From: Prochlorococcus sp. AG-355-O17
Lineage (GTDB): Bacteria; Cyanobacteriota; Cyanobacteriia; PCC-6307; Cyanobiaceae
DNA length: 64,000 bases
NCBI GenBank assembly: GCA_003280655.1
Contig: QCEK01000005.1
Location: 60,098 to 124,097 of the forward strand
Direction of reading: 5' to 3'
Made by a program: the position numbers and the translations under genes. The notes below the pieces were generated by a model. It had not been told where the DNA came from. It did no database searches and worked only from the letters and a program-made list of their open reading frames with translations. Shown here one piece after another: positions 48,231 to 56,934 of this stretch; position 1 is the first letter of the stretch, and each line of letters starts with the position of its first letter.

Positions 48231-48316
48231 GGGAGTGTGGCGGAATTGGTAGACGCGCCGGACTTAAAATCCGTCGAGCGATTTAGCTCGTGGGGGTTCA
48301 AGTCCCCCCACTCCCA
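48231..48316 (+). tRNA. tRNA-Leu(UAA)
   Basis: An 86-nt class II tRNA. The acceptor stem GGGAGTG pairs with CACTCCC and is followed by discriminator A; the D-arm (GGCGGAATTGGTAGACGC), a long variable arm, and the T-arm (GGGGGTTCAAGTCCCCC) are all present. The anticodon TAA is at 48265-48267. It reads UUA, the most used leucine codon in this AT-rich genome. No intron interrupts the anticodon loop, unlike many cyanobacterial tRNA-Leu(UAA) genes with a group I intron. CCA is not encoded. Confidence 0.97.
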
Positions 48317-48394
48317 TTATTTAATTATTTATTTTTAGTTCTGACGATAACTTCCAATAGTTGTTATGTTTTAACTAAGCAACCATAAATTAAA

Positions 48395-48628
48395 ATGGAA
48401 AGTTTTTTCAATAATTCATTCGCTACTTTAATTGCTTATATCGGAATTATTTCTACCTATTTATTAGTTATCCCATTGTTACTATTTTACTGGATGAATA
48501 ATAGATGGAATATTATGGGCAAATTTGAAAGATTAGGAATTTATAGCCTAGTATTTCTTTTCTTTCCAGGTTTAATTTTATTTTCTCCATTTTTAAATCT
48601 CAGACTAAAAGGAAGTGGTAAAGGGTAA
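48395..48628 (+). CDS. ndhL: NDH-1 subunit L
   Basis: Small cyanobacterial/plastid-specific subunit of the photosynthetic NDH-1 complex, needed for cyclic electron flow and CO2 uptake. The 77 residues have two transmembrane helices (about residues 10-33 and 47-66) and the segment [19 protein letters not shown] between them, which is typical of NdhL. The DUF3007-like gene follows 5 nt later and trpA after that, an order common in cyanobacteria. Confidence 0.93.
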   Translation: MESFFNNSFATLIAYIGIISTYLLVIPLLLFYWMNNRWNIMGKFERLGIYSLVFLFFPGLILFSPFLNLRLKGSGKG

Positions 48629-48633
48629 ATAAT

Positions 48634-48954
48634 TTGACTAAAGGAAAAGTTATACAAATAGGTTTTTTTATTTCGTTAATAGGATTAATTAGTTATAAAT
48701 TTGCACCGCAAATTGGTATCGATAATTTTACAGCCACTACTCTATCAAGTTGTATCTTGATTTTGATTGTTATTACTTGGGTAACATCTTATGTTTATAG
48801 AGTTGTAAATGGAAAAATGACTTTTATGGAACAAAGGAAGCGTTATAGAAATGAGTACGAAAAAGTTGTTAATGATAAACTAGAAACCAAATTCAACTCA
48901 TTGTCAAAGGAAGAGCAGCAAAAACTTATGGAAGATTTAGAGAAAAATCCATAA
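48634..48954 (+). CDS. DUF3007-like membrane protein
   Basis: A 106-residue protein with two transmembrane helices (about 5-25 and 32-55) and a soluble, charged C-terminal half rich in Glu and Lys (FMEQRKRYRNEYEKVVNDKL) that looks helical. The ndhL-DUF3007-trpA order is conserved in marine picocyanobacteria, which supports reality and family. TTG start, 5 nt after ndhL. Function unknown; an NDH-1-related role is possible but inferred only from position. Confidence 0.75.
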   Translation: MTKGKVIQIGFFISLIGLISYKFAPQIGIDNFTATTLSSCILILIVITWVTSYVYRVVNGKMTFMEQRKRYRNEYEKVVNDKLETKFNSLSKEEQQKLMEDLEKNP

Positions 48955-48982
48955 ATTTTTCACAGAAAAATATCTAAAAATT

Positions 48983-49825
48983 ATGAAAGATAACAAAATG
49001 CAAATTACTAAAAATGAATCTTTATCTAAGGTAGATGAGATGTTTTGTGAGTTAAAAAATAAAAAAAAATTTGCTTTAATGCCTTTTATAATGGCTGGGG
49101 ATCCCAATATTGAAATAACTTCTGAGATCTTATTAAAGTTACAAGAAAATGGAGCTGACCTTATTGAATTAGGTATCCCCTATAGTGACCCACTTGCAGA
49201 TGGACCTGTTATTCAAGTGGCGGCCTCTCGAGCCTTAAAGTCAGGTACTAGCTTAAGAAAAGTAATTAAACTTTTAGAGTCTTTAAAAGGTAAATTAAAT
49301 ATTCCCATCATCCTTTTTTCTTACTTGAATCCATTACTATGTTTTGGCTTTGAAAGGTTTTGTGAGATGGCATCTGATGCTGGAGTTTCTGGACTAATAG
49401 TTCCTGACCTCCCTTTGGAGGAAGCTTATAAATTTTCTAAATTAGTTAGTAACCATTCAATGGACTTAATTTTATTGGTAGCGCCAACTACTCCTTTTGA
49501 GAGAATGAAACAAATATCAAATCATACAAAAGGCTTTACTTATTTAGTAAGTGTTACAGGTGTCACTGGTGAGAGAAACAAAATGGAAAATAGAGTAGAA
49601 AATCTTATTGCTAAATTAAAAGATGTCAATAGTAATCCAATTGCTGTTGGTTTTGGAATATCAACTCCAGAACATGTTAATAAAGTTCGTGAGTGGGGAG
49701 CAGATGGAGTAATTATTGGGAGTGCATTTGTAAAACGAATCTCGAGCTCAAGTGAAAAAGATGTTGTCAATCATGTTGGTGAGTTTTGTAAAGAAATGCG
49801 TTTAGCTGCTGATCAAAAAAAATAA
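48983..49825 (+). CDS. trpA: Tryptophan synthase alpha subunit
   Basis: Cleaves indole-3-glycerol phosphate to indole, which channels to TrpB. The 280-residue TIM barrel shows the catalytic Glu in ADLIELGIPYSDPLADGPVIQ, then VSGLIVPDLPLEEA with the catalytic Asp, and phosphate-binding VGFGISTPEHV and GVIIGSAFVKRI. trpB is not adjacent. The N-terminus has a polar extension of about 25 residues; a start inside it is possible. Confidence 0.96.
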   Translation: MKDNKMQITKNESLSKVDEMFCELKNKKKFALMPFIMAGDPNIEITSEILLKLQENGADLIELGIPYSDPLADGPVIQVAASRALKSGTSLRKVIKLLESLKGKLNIPIILFSYLNPLLCFGFERFCEMASDAGVSGLIVPDLPLEEAYKFSKLVSNHSMDLILLVAPTTPFERMKQISNHTKGFTYLVSVTGVTGERNKMENRVENLIAKLKDVNSNPIAVGFGISTPEHVNKVREWGADGVIIGSAFVKRISSSSEKDVVNHVGEFCKEMRLAADQKK

Positions 49826-49913
49826 ATACAAAGATAATTTATTAATTAAAAGAATTATTTATACAAAATTAATTAAAAATGTTATGACCAATTTATTTTT
49901 GTTGTCTTTAAGA

Positions 49914-50264
49914 TTATTCAGTAGGTAATAATTTGATTTGTTTTCTTCCGAGCTTTATTTCGAATTCATCACCTGCTTTTAAATCAAGAAGTGCTGTATA
50001 TGCTTTCCCAATCAGAAGATTTCCATTGCCTTGAACTGTAGCAATATAACTAAGTTTTCTTCCTCCTTTCCCAATACCTGCAACTCTAGAATCACCAAGA
50101 TTAACCCCTTTTGCTTCTAAAAGTGCTTCATAAAATGCGGTAAAGTTTAAGCGCTCACCTCCGTTTTTTTTAGTGGAAACATATCCACAGGCGCGAACTA
50201 GGTCAGATTTGCTAACATCACCAAGTTCTTTAACTTTTGCAAGGAGATCGCTACCAGTTAGCAT
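49914..50264 (-). CDS. Cyanobacterial AbrB-like transcription regulator
   Basis: A 116-residue cyAbrB-family protein. It has an N-terminal helical region (MLTGSDLLAKVKELGDVSKS) and a C-terminal AbrB-like swapped-hairpin DNA-binding region (GNLLIGKAYTALLDLKAGDEFEIKLGRKQIKLL). Proteins of this family control nitrogen, carbon and hydrogenase genes in cyanobacteria and act as broad, nucleoid-associated regulators (established). Divergent from the YciI-like gene; it converges on trpA with an 88-nt gap. Confidence 0.9.
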   Translation of the reverse strand: MLTGSDLLAKVKELGDVSKSDLVRACGYVSTKKNGGERLNFTAFYEALLEAKGVNLGDSRVAGIGKGGRKLSYIATVQGNGNLLIGKAYTALLDLKAGDEFEIKLGRKQIKLLPTE

Positions 50265-50361
50265 AATTAATTAAAAGAAAGTTGTATTAAATAACATAGC
50301 AATCTGCGTGTAATATATGCAATTATTAAATATCTATTCATTCTATTATTTATATTTAAAA

Positions 50362-50631
50362 ATGGAAAAGTTTGTAGTCTTTGGAAGGTACTGTGAAGAT
50401 GCAATTATTAAAAGGGAACCATTTCGAGAACAACATCTTAAGAGACTTAAAAACTTAAAAGATAGCGATATTTTAATTACATTAGGGCCAACAAAATGTA
50501 CCAAATATTTGTTTGGAATTTTTAATGCTGATGATGTAAACGAGTTAAAAGATCTTATTGAGGAGGATATATATTGGGAAAAAGGTATATGGATTAATTA
50601 TGATATTTATCCCTGGATTCAAGCATTGTAA
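50362..50631 (+). CDS. YciI-like protein
   Basis: An 89-residue ferredoxin-like-fold protein: MEKFVVFGRYCEDAIIKREPFREQ at the start, with the conserved R-PFR-HL-RL pattern, and a C-terminal DDVNELKDLIEEDIYWEKGI. YciI relatives have a His-Asp pair for putative hydrolytic activity; here the equivalent residues are not obvious. I start at the ATG at 50362; an upstream ATG at 50317 would add 15 hydrophobic residues with no family support. Function unknown. Confidence 0.8.
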   Translation: MEKFVVFGRYCEDAIIKREPFREQHLKRLKNLKDSDILITLGPTKCTKYLFGIFNADDVNELKDLIEEDIYWEKGIWINYDIYPWIQAL

Positions 50632-50825
50632 ATATGATTTACGAAAAAATTTAGTAATTATTAACTATTTATAAAAAGAATTAATTTAACTTAAAAATGC
50701 ATAATATTTTTGCTTTGATAATTCAATTATTTATCTTATTTAGGAGTTATAACGATATTTATTTAAAAGTTAGTTTTAAGAGGTTATATCATTTTTAATT
50801 AAAAATATATTATTTTAAATAATAT
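50632..50825. other. AT-rich convergent intergenic gap with palindrome
   Basis: The 194 nt between two convergent genes are almost all A/T. TATTATTT, one T, AAATAATA (50808-50824) is an inverted repeat that may act as a two-way terminator. A plus-strand open frame of 33 codons (50697-50798) starts with a hydrophobic segment, but has no SD and no recognisable family; I do not call it a gene. Confidence 0.45.
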
Positions 50826-51146
50826 TTATTTACTAGTATCTTGATTTATCTGGTTTACTAATGAGTCGATATCTAATTGATTGTATGGTGGTGTTTGTTT
50901 TGTTTCTAGATAATCGTTCTTGATATTGTTTAACCATTTTTGCTCAATCTTTATAAGATTTTTTGCAATATTGAACATGCCGCCTTTTTTATATAATTCT
51001 TTAATTTTGAGAATAATCTCGGAGGTTCTACTCGATTTAATATTTAATTCATTTGCTAAGTCTTTTTGGGTAAATCCATGCGTTTTTAACCAATCTTTAA
51101 TGAAGGAGACGAGTTCTTTCTCTTCCTGTATAGATAATTTACTCAT
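50826..51146 (-). CDS. Small helix-turn-helix protein
   Basis: A 106-residue protein with a clear HTH in GFTQKDLANELNIKSSRTSEIILKIKELY-type sequence (about residues 24-52), preceded by a helix (EEKELVSFIKDWLKT) and followed by a charged C-terminal tail. Likely DNA-binding; the target is unknown. Its stop adjoins the start-side of the DUF1232 gene with no gap on the same strand, which suggests cotranscription. I know of no named family. Confidence 0.65.
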   Translation of the reverse strand: MSKLSIQEEKELVSFIKDWLKTHGFTQKDLANELNIKSSRTSEIILKIKELYKKGGMFNIAKNLIKIEQKWLNNIKNDYLETKQTPPYNQLDIDSLVNQINQDTSK

Positions 51147-51515
51147 TCAATAAAAAGGAAATAACTTATTAAGCTTGTTCTCTGCTCTTGCTCTTATTGA
51201 AGGAGTCATGTATTTGCTCCATATACTGAGTACTGCTGTGAGGGCTACAAAATCATCACTAAAACCAACTAAAGGCATAAAGTCAGGGAAAAGATCAAAT
51301 GGCATAATCAAATATGCTAGAGCAGCCATTAATGAGACTCTCACTTGTGCCGGAGTATAGGGATCTAATGCCATCTCCAAAACTTCTAAGGCAGGCTTGG
51401 CAATTGTTCTTCCTGCTTTAATAAGAATCTTGATAATAATATTTTCATCAAATGTTGAACTTTCTAAAACTTCAGCATCATAGATTTTTTCTTGGGTTTT
51501 AAAATTCTCTTTCAT
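51147..51515 (-). CDS. DUF1232 (YkvA-type) membrane protein
   Basis: A 122-residue protein with the DUF1232 signature AALAYLIMPFDLFPDFMPLVGFSDD (about residues 64-88), here forming a hydrophobic hairpin. The N-terminal 40 residues are polar. Function unknown; the family is associated with membrane or heavy-metal responses in some annotations, which I do not rely on. It lies between the HTH gene and the sigma factor, 37 nt from the sigma gene, on the same strand. Confidence 0.82.
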   Translation of the reverse strand: MKENFKTQEKIYDAEVLESSTFDENIIIKILIKAGRTIAKPALEVLEMALDPYTPAQVRVSLMAALAYLIMPFDLFPDFMPLVGFSDDFVALTAVLSIWSKYMTPSIRARAENKLNKLFPFY

Positions 51516-51552
51516 CCTTATAAATGAAATTTAAATATTTTTAATGGAATTT

Positions 51553-52476
51553 TTAGCTAATACTATCAACTAATCCATTCTGTATTCCTGCTTTTCTAAG
51601 TTTTCTTAAAGCACGTTGAACAACTTGTCGGCAATATTCTCTGCTACAACTCATATGTCTTGCAACTTCAGCTAAAGTTCTCCATTCATTTGAGCCGTCC
51701 AAACCGAATCTTAGGCTTACTATCTTTCTTTCTTTTTCAGTTAAATTTGCTTTATCTAACAACTTCCAAGCCGAGGCGGTTCTTTCGGCTAATTCTGCTA
51801 ACTCCATTGGTGCAACCTGATCACTTGGAAGAATGTCAACTAACTCGGAGGGATCTGATTTTGATTTGACAGTACCTTGGAGACTAACAGTGATGCTTCT
51901 CAATTCACAAGAAAGGAGCTCGTCAATTTCCTCTTTGGTTATTTTCATTTCTTCAGCTAGCTCATCACTAGTGGGTGGAATTCCCTTAAGTTGCATAAGC
52001 TTTGATTTTGCTGATCTTAGTTTTGTAAGTTTTTCATTAATGTTAACAGGGATCCTTATCGTTCTACTTTGAGTTGACAATGCTCTATTTAAACCTTGCC
52101 TAATCCACCAATAAGCATAGGTAGAAAATCTATGTCCTCTAGACGGATCATATTTCTCTACGGCCCTTGTAAGACCTAATGTCCCCTCTTGAATTAAGTC
52201 CAGTAATTCTAATCCTTTCCCTTGGTATCTCTTGGCAAGATTGACAACTAGTCTTAGGTTGGCTGTTATCATCTCGTTTTTAGCTTTTTCACCAATTTTG
52301 ATCTTTTTTCTCTCAGCTTCGGAATATTCACAAGCGGGGCCTTTCCCTCCCGCCTCTTGACATCTATTAACAAGCACAACCATTTCTTGGACTTTTCTGC
52401 CCATTGTGAGTTCTCTTTCGGGAGTCAAAAGTTGATGACGACCTATTTCACCAAGAAAATCGCTTAATGAACTCAC
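51553..52476 (-). CDS. Group 2-type sigma-70 family RNA polymerase sigma factor
   Basis: A 307-residue sigma factor. Region 1.2 (FLGEIGRHQLLTPERE), region 2 (MITANLRLVVNLAKRYQGKG, LDLIQEGTLGLTRAVEKYDP, FSTYAYWWIRQ), region 3 and the HTH of region 4 (SREYCRQVVQRALRKLRKAG) are complete, and there is no region 1.1. This matches the alternative, RpoD-like sigma factors of marine picocyanobacteria, probably used in the diel cycle or in stress. I cannot name it with certainty. The 161 nt upstream contain a TAAT repeat array. Confidence 0.9.
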   Translation of the reverse strand: MSSLSDFLGEIGRHQLLTPERELTMGRKVQEMVVLVNRCQEAGGKGPACEYSEAERKKIKIGEKAKNEMITANLRLVVNLAKRYQGKGLELLDLIQEGTLGLTRAVEKYDPSRGHRFSTYAYWWIRQGLNRALSTQSRTIRIPVNINEKLTKLRSAKSKLMQLKGIPPTSDELAEEMKITKEEIDELLSCELRSITVSLQGTVKSKSDPSELVDILPSDQVAPMELAELAERTASAWKLLDKANLTEKERKIVSLRFGLDGSNEWRTLAEVARHMSCSREYCRQVVQRALRKLRKAGIQNGLVDSIS

Positions 52477-52637
52477 GATTTACCTCATTGTTGATACATT
52501 CAACTTATAGTCAATTCAGTAATAAGCCATACATGTAATAATTAATTAATAATTAATTAATAATTATTAATTAGTTAATTAACATTATTTTTTAAAATTT
52601 TAGGTTAAAAAAATTAAAAATTATAAATTTTAATTTT
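52477..52637. repeat. TAAT microrepeat array and AT-only inverted repeat upstream of the sigma gene
   Basis: Between hisIE and the sigma factor (both minus strand). A block of overlapping TAATTAAT units covers about 52535-52582, and AAATTAAAA (52611-52619) with TTTTAATTT (52628-52636) could form an AT-only 9-bp hairpin right after hisIE. The first may be in the sigma promoter or 5' leader, the second a weak terminator for hisIE. No G/C in either stem, so the calls are tentative. Confidence 0.4.
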
Positions 52638-53297
52638 TTAATTTTTTCTTCTTGATTCTAGAACAGCAAGTACATCTCTCCACTCAACCCCTTTATGCAT
52701 AAGGGCTACTTGCAGATGATAAATTAAATCAGCAGCTTCATTTGAGATTGAATTTTTATCATTATCTTTGCAAGCCATTATAAATTCTGCAGATTCTTCT
52801 CCTATTTTTTTCAAAATAGTATTACTACCTTTTGTTAATAAATGATTTGTGTAACTTTTTTCTGATGGATTTATTGATCTTTCGTTAATTGTATTGAATA
52901 ATTCAGAGCAAATATTTGAAAAGGGAGTTGTTTTTTTCTCTTTTTTATCACTTTGATTAATTTTGATTTCGTTGAAAAAACAACTTTTTTCCCCAGTGTG
53001 ACATGCTCCTGAACCATTTTGTTTAATCAAAAGGATTAGTGCATCATTATCGCAGTCGAATCTTATCTCCTTAAGTATTTGGGTACTTCCACTTGTAGCT
53101 CCTTTTCTCCAAATTTCGGATCTTGATCTACTCCAATAATGAACTTTTTTGGTTTCAAGTGTCATTGTCAAAGATTCTTTGTTCATCCAAGCAAGCATAA
53201 GAATTGATCCGTCAAGCCAATCTTGTGCTATTGCAGGGATTAATCCATAATTATCAAAGCGTAGATCCTCTATCGAAAAATTAGTTGAATAAGTCAT
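52638..53297 (-). CDS. hisI: Bifunctional PR-AMP cyclohydrolase / PR-ATP pyrophosphatase (HisIE)
   Basis: Second and third steps of histidine synthesis in one chain. The N-terminal HisI domain (about 1-115) has ILMLAWMNKESL, HYWSRSRSEIWRKGATSG and the Zn/Mg sites in RFDCDNDALILLIKQNGSGACHTG-type sequence; the C-terminal HisE domain (about 125-219) has the all-alpha pyrophosphatase motif GEESAEFIMACKDND and AADLIYHLQVAL. 219 residues is the normal fusion length. Divergent from the PTPS-like gene (62 nt). Confidence 0.95.
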   Translation of the reverse strand: MTYSTNFSIEDLRFDNYGLIPAIAQDWLDGSILMLAWMNKESLTMTLETKKVHYWSRSRSEIWRKGATSGSTQILKEIRFDCDNDALILLIKQNGSGACHTGEKSCFFNEIKINQSDKKEKKTTPFSNICSELFNTINERSINPSEKSYTNHLLTKGSNTILKKIGEESAEFIMACKDNDKNSISNEAADLIYHLQVALMHKGVEWRDVLAVLESRRKN

Positions 53298-53359
53298 TAT
53301 GTTCGTTATGTTAAATCCTACTCAATGTGTTTCATTAAAATTATCCTAACAGTTAATTG

Positions 53360-53830
53360 ATGTATATTCATTCTCTGAAATTTTCATGCAGCAAAAGTTA
53401 CGAGGATTTTCCTTGTTCACATAGGCAATGGCGCCATGAAGGTCACTGCAGATTTGTGCATGGATATTCAAGATCATTCACCTTTTGGTTCACGGCAAAA
53501 AAATTAGACCTAAATGGTTTTGTAGTCGATTTTTCAAGTCTAAAGCCCCTAGAAAATAGACTAAAGGAGCAATTTGACCATACTTTTTTAATAAATAAAG
53601 ATGACCCTTTGCTGAATTACTGGGAAAAATTACATGACTTAGATGCTTTAGATCTGAGAATTATGGATAATGTGGGAATGGAGTTCACCTCTGAATTAAT
53701 TTGGAGATGGGCTAATGAATACTTACAGGATAAGGATAAGGGCAGAACATGTTGTTGGAAAACAGAATCAAAAGAAAATAAATCGAATAAAGCAAATTAT
53801 GAGGAAATTCCTGATTGGTTCAAATCTTAG
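53360..53830 (+). CDS. 6-pyruvoyl-tetrahydropterin synthase family protein (QueD/PTPS-like)
   Basis: Zn-dependent T-fold enzyme. The first Zn ligand is expected in the segment with KSYEDFPCSHRQWRHEGHC; the other two His are in CRFVHGYSRSFTFWF, and FVVDFSSLKPLENRLKEQFDHTFL is the conserved core. The 156 residues exceed QueD slightly, with a polar tail (ETESKENKSNKANYEE-like). It could make 6-carboxy-tetrahydropterin for queuosine or a pterin for another use. I choose the ATG at 53360 over an upstream TTG. It converges on clpB. Confidence 0.85.
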   Translation: MYIHSLKFSCSKSYEDFPCSHRQWRHEGHCRFVHGYSRSFTFWFTAKKLDLNGFVVDFSSLKPLENRLKEQFDHTFLINKDDPLLNYWEKLHDLDALDLRIMDNVGMEFTSELIWRWANEYLQDKDKGRTCCWKTESKENKSNKANYEEIPDWFKS

Positions 53831-53879
53831 ATTAAAGTTGTTAATTTTAAAGTCATATAGGATTCTTTAATTTAGATAT

Positions 53880-56462
53880 TTAATCAACATTTATCTCTCC
53901 ATTAACCAGATAAATATTAATCTCGTCTTTATTAAGGTAATGATTATTCAATATATTATTTGAAATTTTTGTCTCAATTTGTTTTTGAATAATTCTTTTT
54001 AAAGGCCTTGCGCCATAGGCATGATCGAAACTATTTTCGACAAGTTGGTTAGTTACTTCATCCGTAATTTTTAATTTTAAGTTTTTTTTGTTAAGTCTTT
54101 TTTCTAAATGTTGAAGCTGGATTTTTGCAATTTCTTTTATGTCATTTAATTCTAAATTATTAAAAATAACTATTTCATCAAGTCGATTTAAAAACTCAGG
54201 CTTGAAAAATTTTTTAATTTCATTATCTACAACTTTTTTAATTTCATTTGTATCTTCTTTTCTAACTGATAAATCATTTATTGATTGACTTCCTAAATTA
54301 CTTGTGAGAACAATGATTGAATTTTTGAAATTGATTGTACGACCTTGACCATCAGTAATGATTCCATCATCAAGAACCTGTAAGAGAATATCTAAAATAT
54401 CTTTGTGAGCTTTCTCTATTTCATCTAGGAGTATTAATGAATAAGGATTTTTGCGTACAGCTTCAGTTAGTTGACCGCCTGATTCGAAACCTAAATATCC
54501 AGGAGGTGCACCTATAATTTTGCTTACTGAATGCTTTTCCATATATTCAGACATATCCAGTCTCGTAATTGAAGAATTTGAATCGAATATAATTTTGGCT
54601 GTTACTTTACTCAGCTCTGTTTTCCCTACACCAGTTGGACCTAAAAAGAGAAAACTTGCTAATGGCTTGCTTGGATCATTTAGACCAGTCCTTGATCTCT
54701 TAATGGAATCTGCAACAGCCCTTATTGCACTATCTTGACCAATAATTTTTTCTTTAAGAATTGACTCGAGGCTCAAAAGTTTATCTTTTTCTGACTGGTT
54801 TAAGTTCTGTACTGGAATAGAGGTCCACTTTGAGACAACTTCTGCAATATCATCAAAAGTTACCTCTTGTCTTAAAAGACTTTTATCTCCATTTTTTTGT
54901 GAATTTACTAGGGACTCACTTTTTTCTTTTAATTTTTTTTGCAAAGAATTTAATGTTCCAAATTCTAATTCTGCAGCTTTGTTGAGATCAAAACTCCTTT
55001 TGGCTTGATCTATTTGCAATTGAACAGATTCAATTTCTTCTTTTATGGTGCTAATCTCATCAATTTCATCTTTTTCTTTTTTCCATTGAGCACCTAATTC
55101 TGCCTGTTTATCTTTAAGGGATATAAGTTCATTATTGATTTTTTTTAATCTTTCTATAGAAAAATCATCTGTTTCTCTTTTTAAAGATAGTTTTTCCATT
55201 TCAAATTGTAGAACTTTGCGATCAATTTCATCAATTTCTTCAGGTTTGGAAGTTATGACCATATTTAATCTTGAGGCTGCTTCATCGATTAGATCTATTG
55301 CTTTGTCAGGAAGAAATCTATCGTTAATATATCTTTCGCTAAGGGTGGCAGCTGCAACTAAAGCATTATCAGAAATTCTCACACTATGATGAACTTCGTA
55401 TCTTTCTCTCAATCCTCTTAAGATTGATACAGTATCATTTATTGAGGGAGCATCAACTTTTATTTTTTGAAATCTTCGTTCTAAAGCAGGATCTTTTTCT
55501 ATATTTTGTTTATGTTCATTAATAGTTGTAGCACCAATACATCTAAGTTCTCCTCTTGCGAGCATTGGTTTTAATAGGTTGCTTGCATCTAAAGATCCTC
55601 CACTAGCTCCTGCACCAACTACCGTATGAATTTCATCAATAAAAAGAATAATCTTACCGTCTGATTCTTTCACCTTCTTTAGAATATTTTTTATTCTTTC
55701 TTCAAATTCTCCACGATATTTTGCTCCAGCTAAAAGTGAACCCATATCTAATGAAATTAGTTTCCTATCTTGTAGCGCAGAAGGTACATCGCCATTAATA
55801 ATTCTTTGAGCTAATCCTTCTACAATGGCTGTTTTGCCAACCCCAGGTTCTCCAATAAGAACCGGATTATTTTTTGTTCTTCTACTCAATATTTGAATTG
55901 TTCTTCTAATCTCTTCATCCCTACCAATAACTGGGTCTAAAATCCCATCTCGTGCAGATTGAGTTAGATCGATACTATATTTTTCCAAAGACTCATTAGA
56001 ACTGTTAAATTCATTTTTTACTGCAGGATCTGACTTCATTTTCTTTATAATTTCAAGAAATTCTGAAATACCGTTTTGATTTAAAATTTGAAATCTATAC
56101 TTATCATCATAAGTGAAACCGTAAACTAAGTGTTCTGTTGATATCACTACATCATTTAAAGTATTTTTAATGTCATTCGCTTTCAAAAATATTTTGTACA
56201 GAGTATCACCAATATATAAATTATCTTGTTTATTTTTCATTTTTGCCTTCGAATTTAGTGAATAAATTATTTCCCTCTCAAGATCTTCTAGATTTACATT
56301 ATTATTTTTTAAAATCTTTTTTGTAAGATTGTCCTCTTTTATAAGAGCTAATAATAAATTGTCAGAGTCTACGTTTTGTTGATAATTTTTATAAGAAATT
56401 TCTTTGGCTAAAATAAAAATGTCCCAAGCAGAATTTGAGAATTCGCTTGGAACTATTTTCAT
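53880..56462 (-). CDS. clpB: ClpB-type disaggregase
   Basis: Hsp100 AAA+ chaperone that, with DnaK, solubilises protein aggregates. The 860 residues include the N-domain (about 1-140), AAA-1 with GEPGVGKTAIVEGLA, the coiled-coil middle domain (about 400-520, rich in Lys/Glu/Ile), AAA-2 with GPTGVGKTELSKV, and the C-terminal small domain. There is no IGF/L motif for ClpP binding that I can see, and the middle domain marks it as ClpB, not ClpC. Compared with canonical ClpB, sequence in the N-domain is diverged, suggesting the second cyanobacterial paralogue. ATG at 56462 follows an in-frame TTG. Confidence 0.93.
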   Translation of the reverse strand: MKIVPSEFSNSAWDIFILAKEISYKNYQQNVDSDNLLLALIKEDNLTKKILKNNNVNLEDLEREIIYSLNSKAKMKNKQDNLYIGDTLYKIFLKANDIKNTLNDVVISTEHLVYGFTYDDKYRFQILNQNGISEFLEIIKKMKSDPAVKNEFNSSNESLEKYSIDLTQSARDGILDPVIGRDEEIRRTIQILSRRTKNNPVLIGEPGVGKTAIVEGLAQRIINGDVPSALQDRKLISLDMGSLLAGAKYRGEFEERIKNILKKVKESDGKIILFIDEIHTVVGAGASGGSLDASNLLKPMLARGELRCIGATTINEHKQNIEKDPALERRFQKIKVDAPSINDTVSILRGLRERYEVHHSVRISDNALVAAATLSERYINDRFLPDKAIDLIDEAASRLNMVITSKPEEIDEIDRKVLQFEMEKLSLKRETDDFSIERLKKINNELISLKDKQAELGAQWKKEKDEIDEISTIKEEIESVQLQIDQAKRSFDLNKAAELEFGTLNSLQKKLKEKSESLVNSQKNGDKSLLRQEVTFDDIAEVVSKWTSIPVQNLNQSEKDKLLSLESILKEKIIGQDSAIRAVADSIKRSRTGLNDPSKPLASFLFLGPTGVGKTELSKVTAKIIFDSNSSITRLDMSEYMEKHSVSKIIGAPPGYLGFESGGQLTEAVRKNPYSLILLDEIEKAHKDILDILLQVLDDGIITDGQGRTINFKNSIIVLTSNLGSQSINDLSVRKEDTNEIKKVVDNEIKKFFKPEFLNRLDEIVIFNNLELNDIKEIAKIQLQHLEKRLNKKNLKLKITDEVTNQLVENSFDHAYGARPLKRIIQKQIETKISNNILNNHYLNKDEINIYLVNGEINVD

Positions 56463-56524
56463 CAATCAAAATTTAGTTATGACTGTAGTGAGTATTAATT
56501 AAAAAGAACTTAATTATTAAAGAT

Positions 56525-56875
56525 TTATTCAACAACAACTTTGCCTACCATTCCAGCTCCTCTGTGAGGCTCGCAATAGTAATCATAAGTTCCTGCAGTA
56601 TCAAATGTTTCTTCCCAAGACTCTCCTGGAGCAAAAGCTAGGTCTGCATGACTTAATTCCTCATGTCCATCAAAAACAGCATTGTGAGGAGCTAATTTAT
56701 TGTTGACGAACTTAACTGTATCACCAGCACTAATGGTTACTGTACTTGGTTCAAATGCAAGCATTCCAGCATCTGTTCCGAGTTTTACTTCAACAGTCTT
56801 AGCTGAAACTGATGAAATTCCTAAACCTAGAGTTAAAACTATTGCGAATAACCCTGCAAAGATTGAACGTAACAT
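56525..56875 (-). CDS. petE: Plastocyanin
   Basis: Copper protein that carries electrons from cytochrome b6f to photosystem I in the thylakoid lumen. A signal peptide ([19 protein letters not shown], cleaved after about residue 25, VSA) is followed by a 91-residue mature domain with type-1 copper ligands: His in [10 protein letters not shown], and Cys, His and Met in [15 protein letters not shown]. It lies 62 nt downstream-side of clpB's start on the same strand and 59 nt after the epimerase gene. Presence of petE indicates that copper is used in place of cytochrome c6. Confidence 0.98.
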   Translation of the reverse strand: MLRSIFAGLFAIVLTLGLGISSVSAKTVEVKLGTDAGMLAFEPSTVTISAGDTVKFVNNKLAPHNAVFDGHEELSHADLAFAPGESWEETFDTAGTYDYYCEPHRGAGMVGKVVVE

Positions 56876-56934
56876 AATTAAAATTTACTTATTTATATAT
56901 ATTACAAGGCTTTAGGAACCTAACTGCGAGAATT

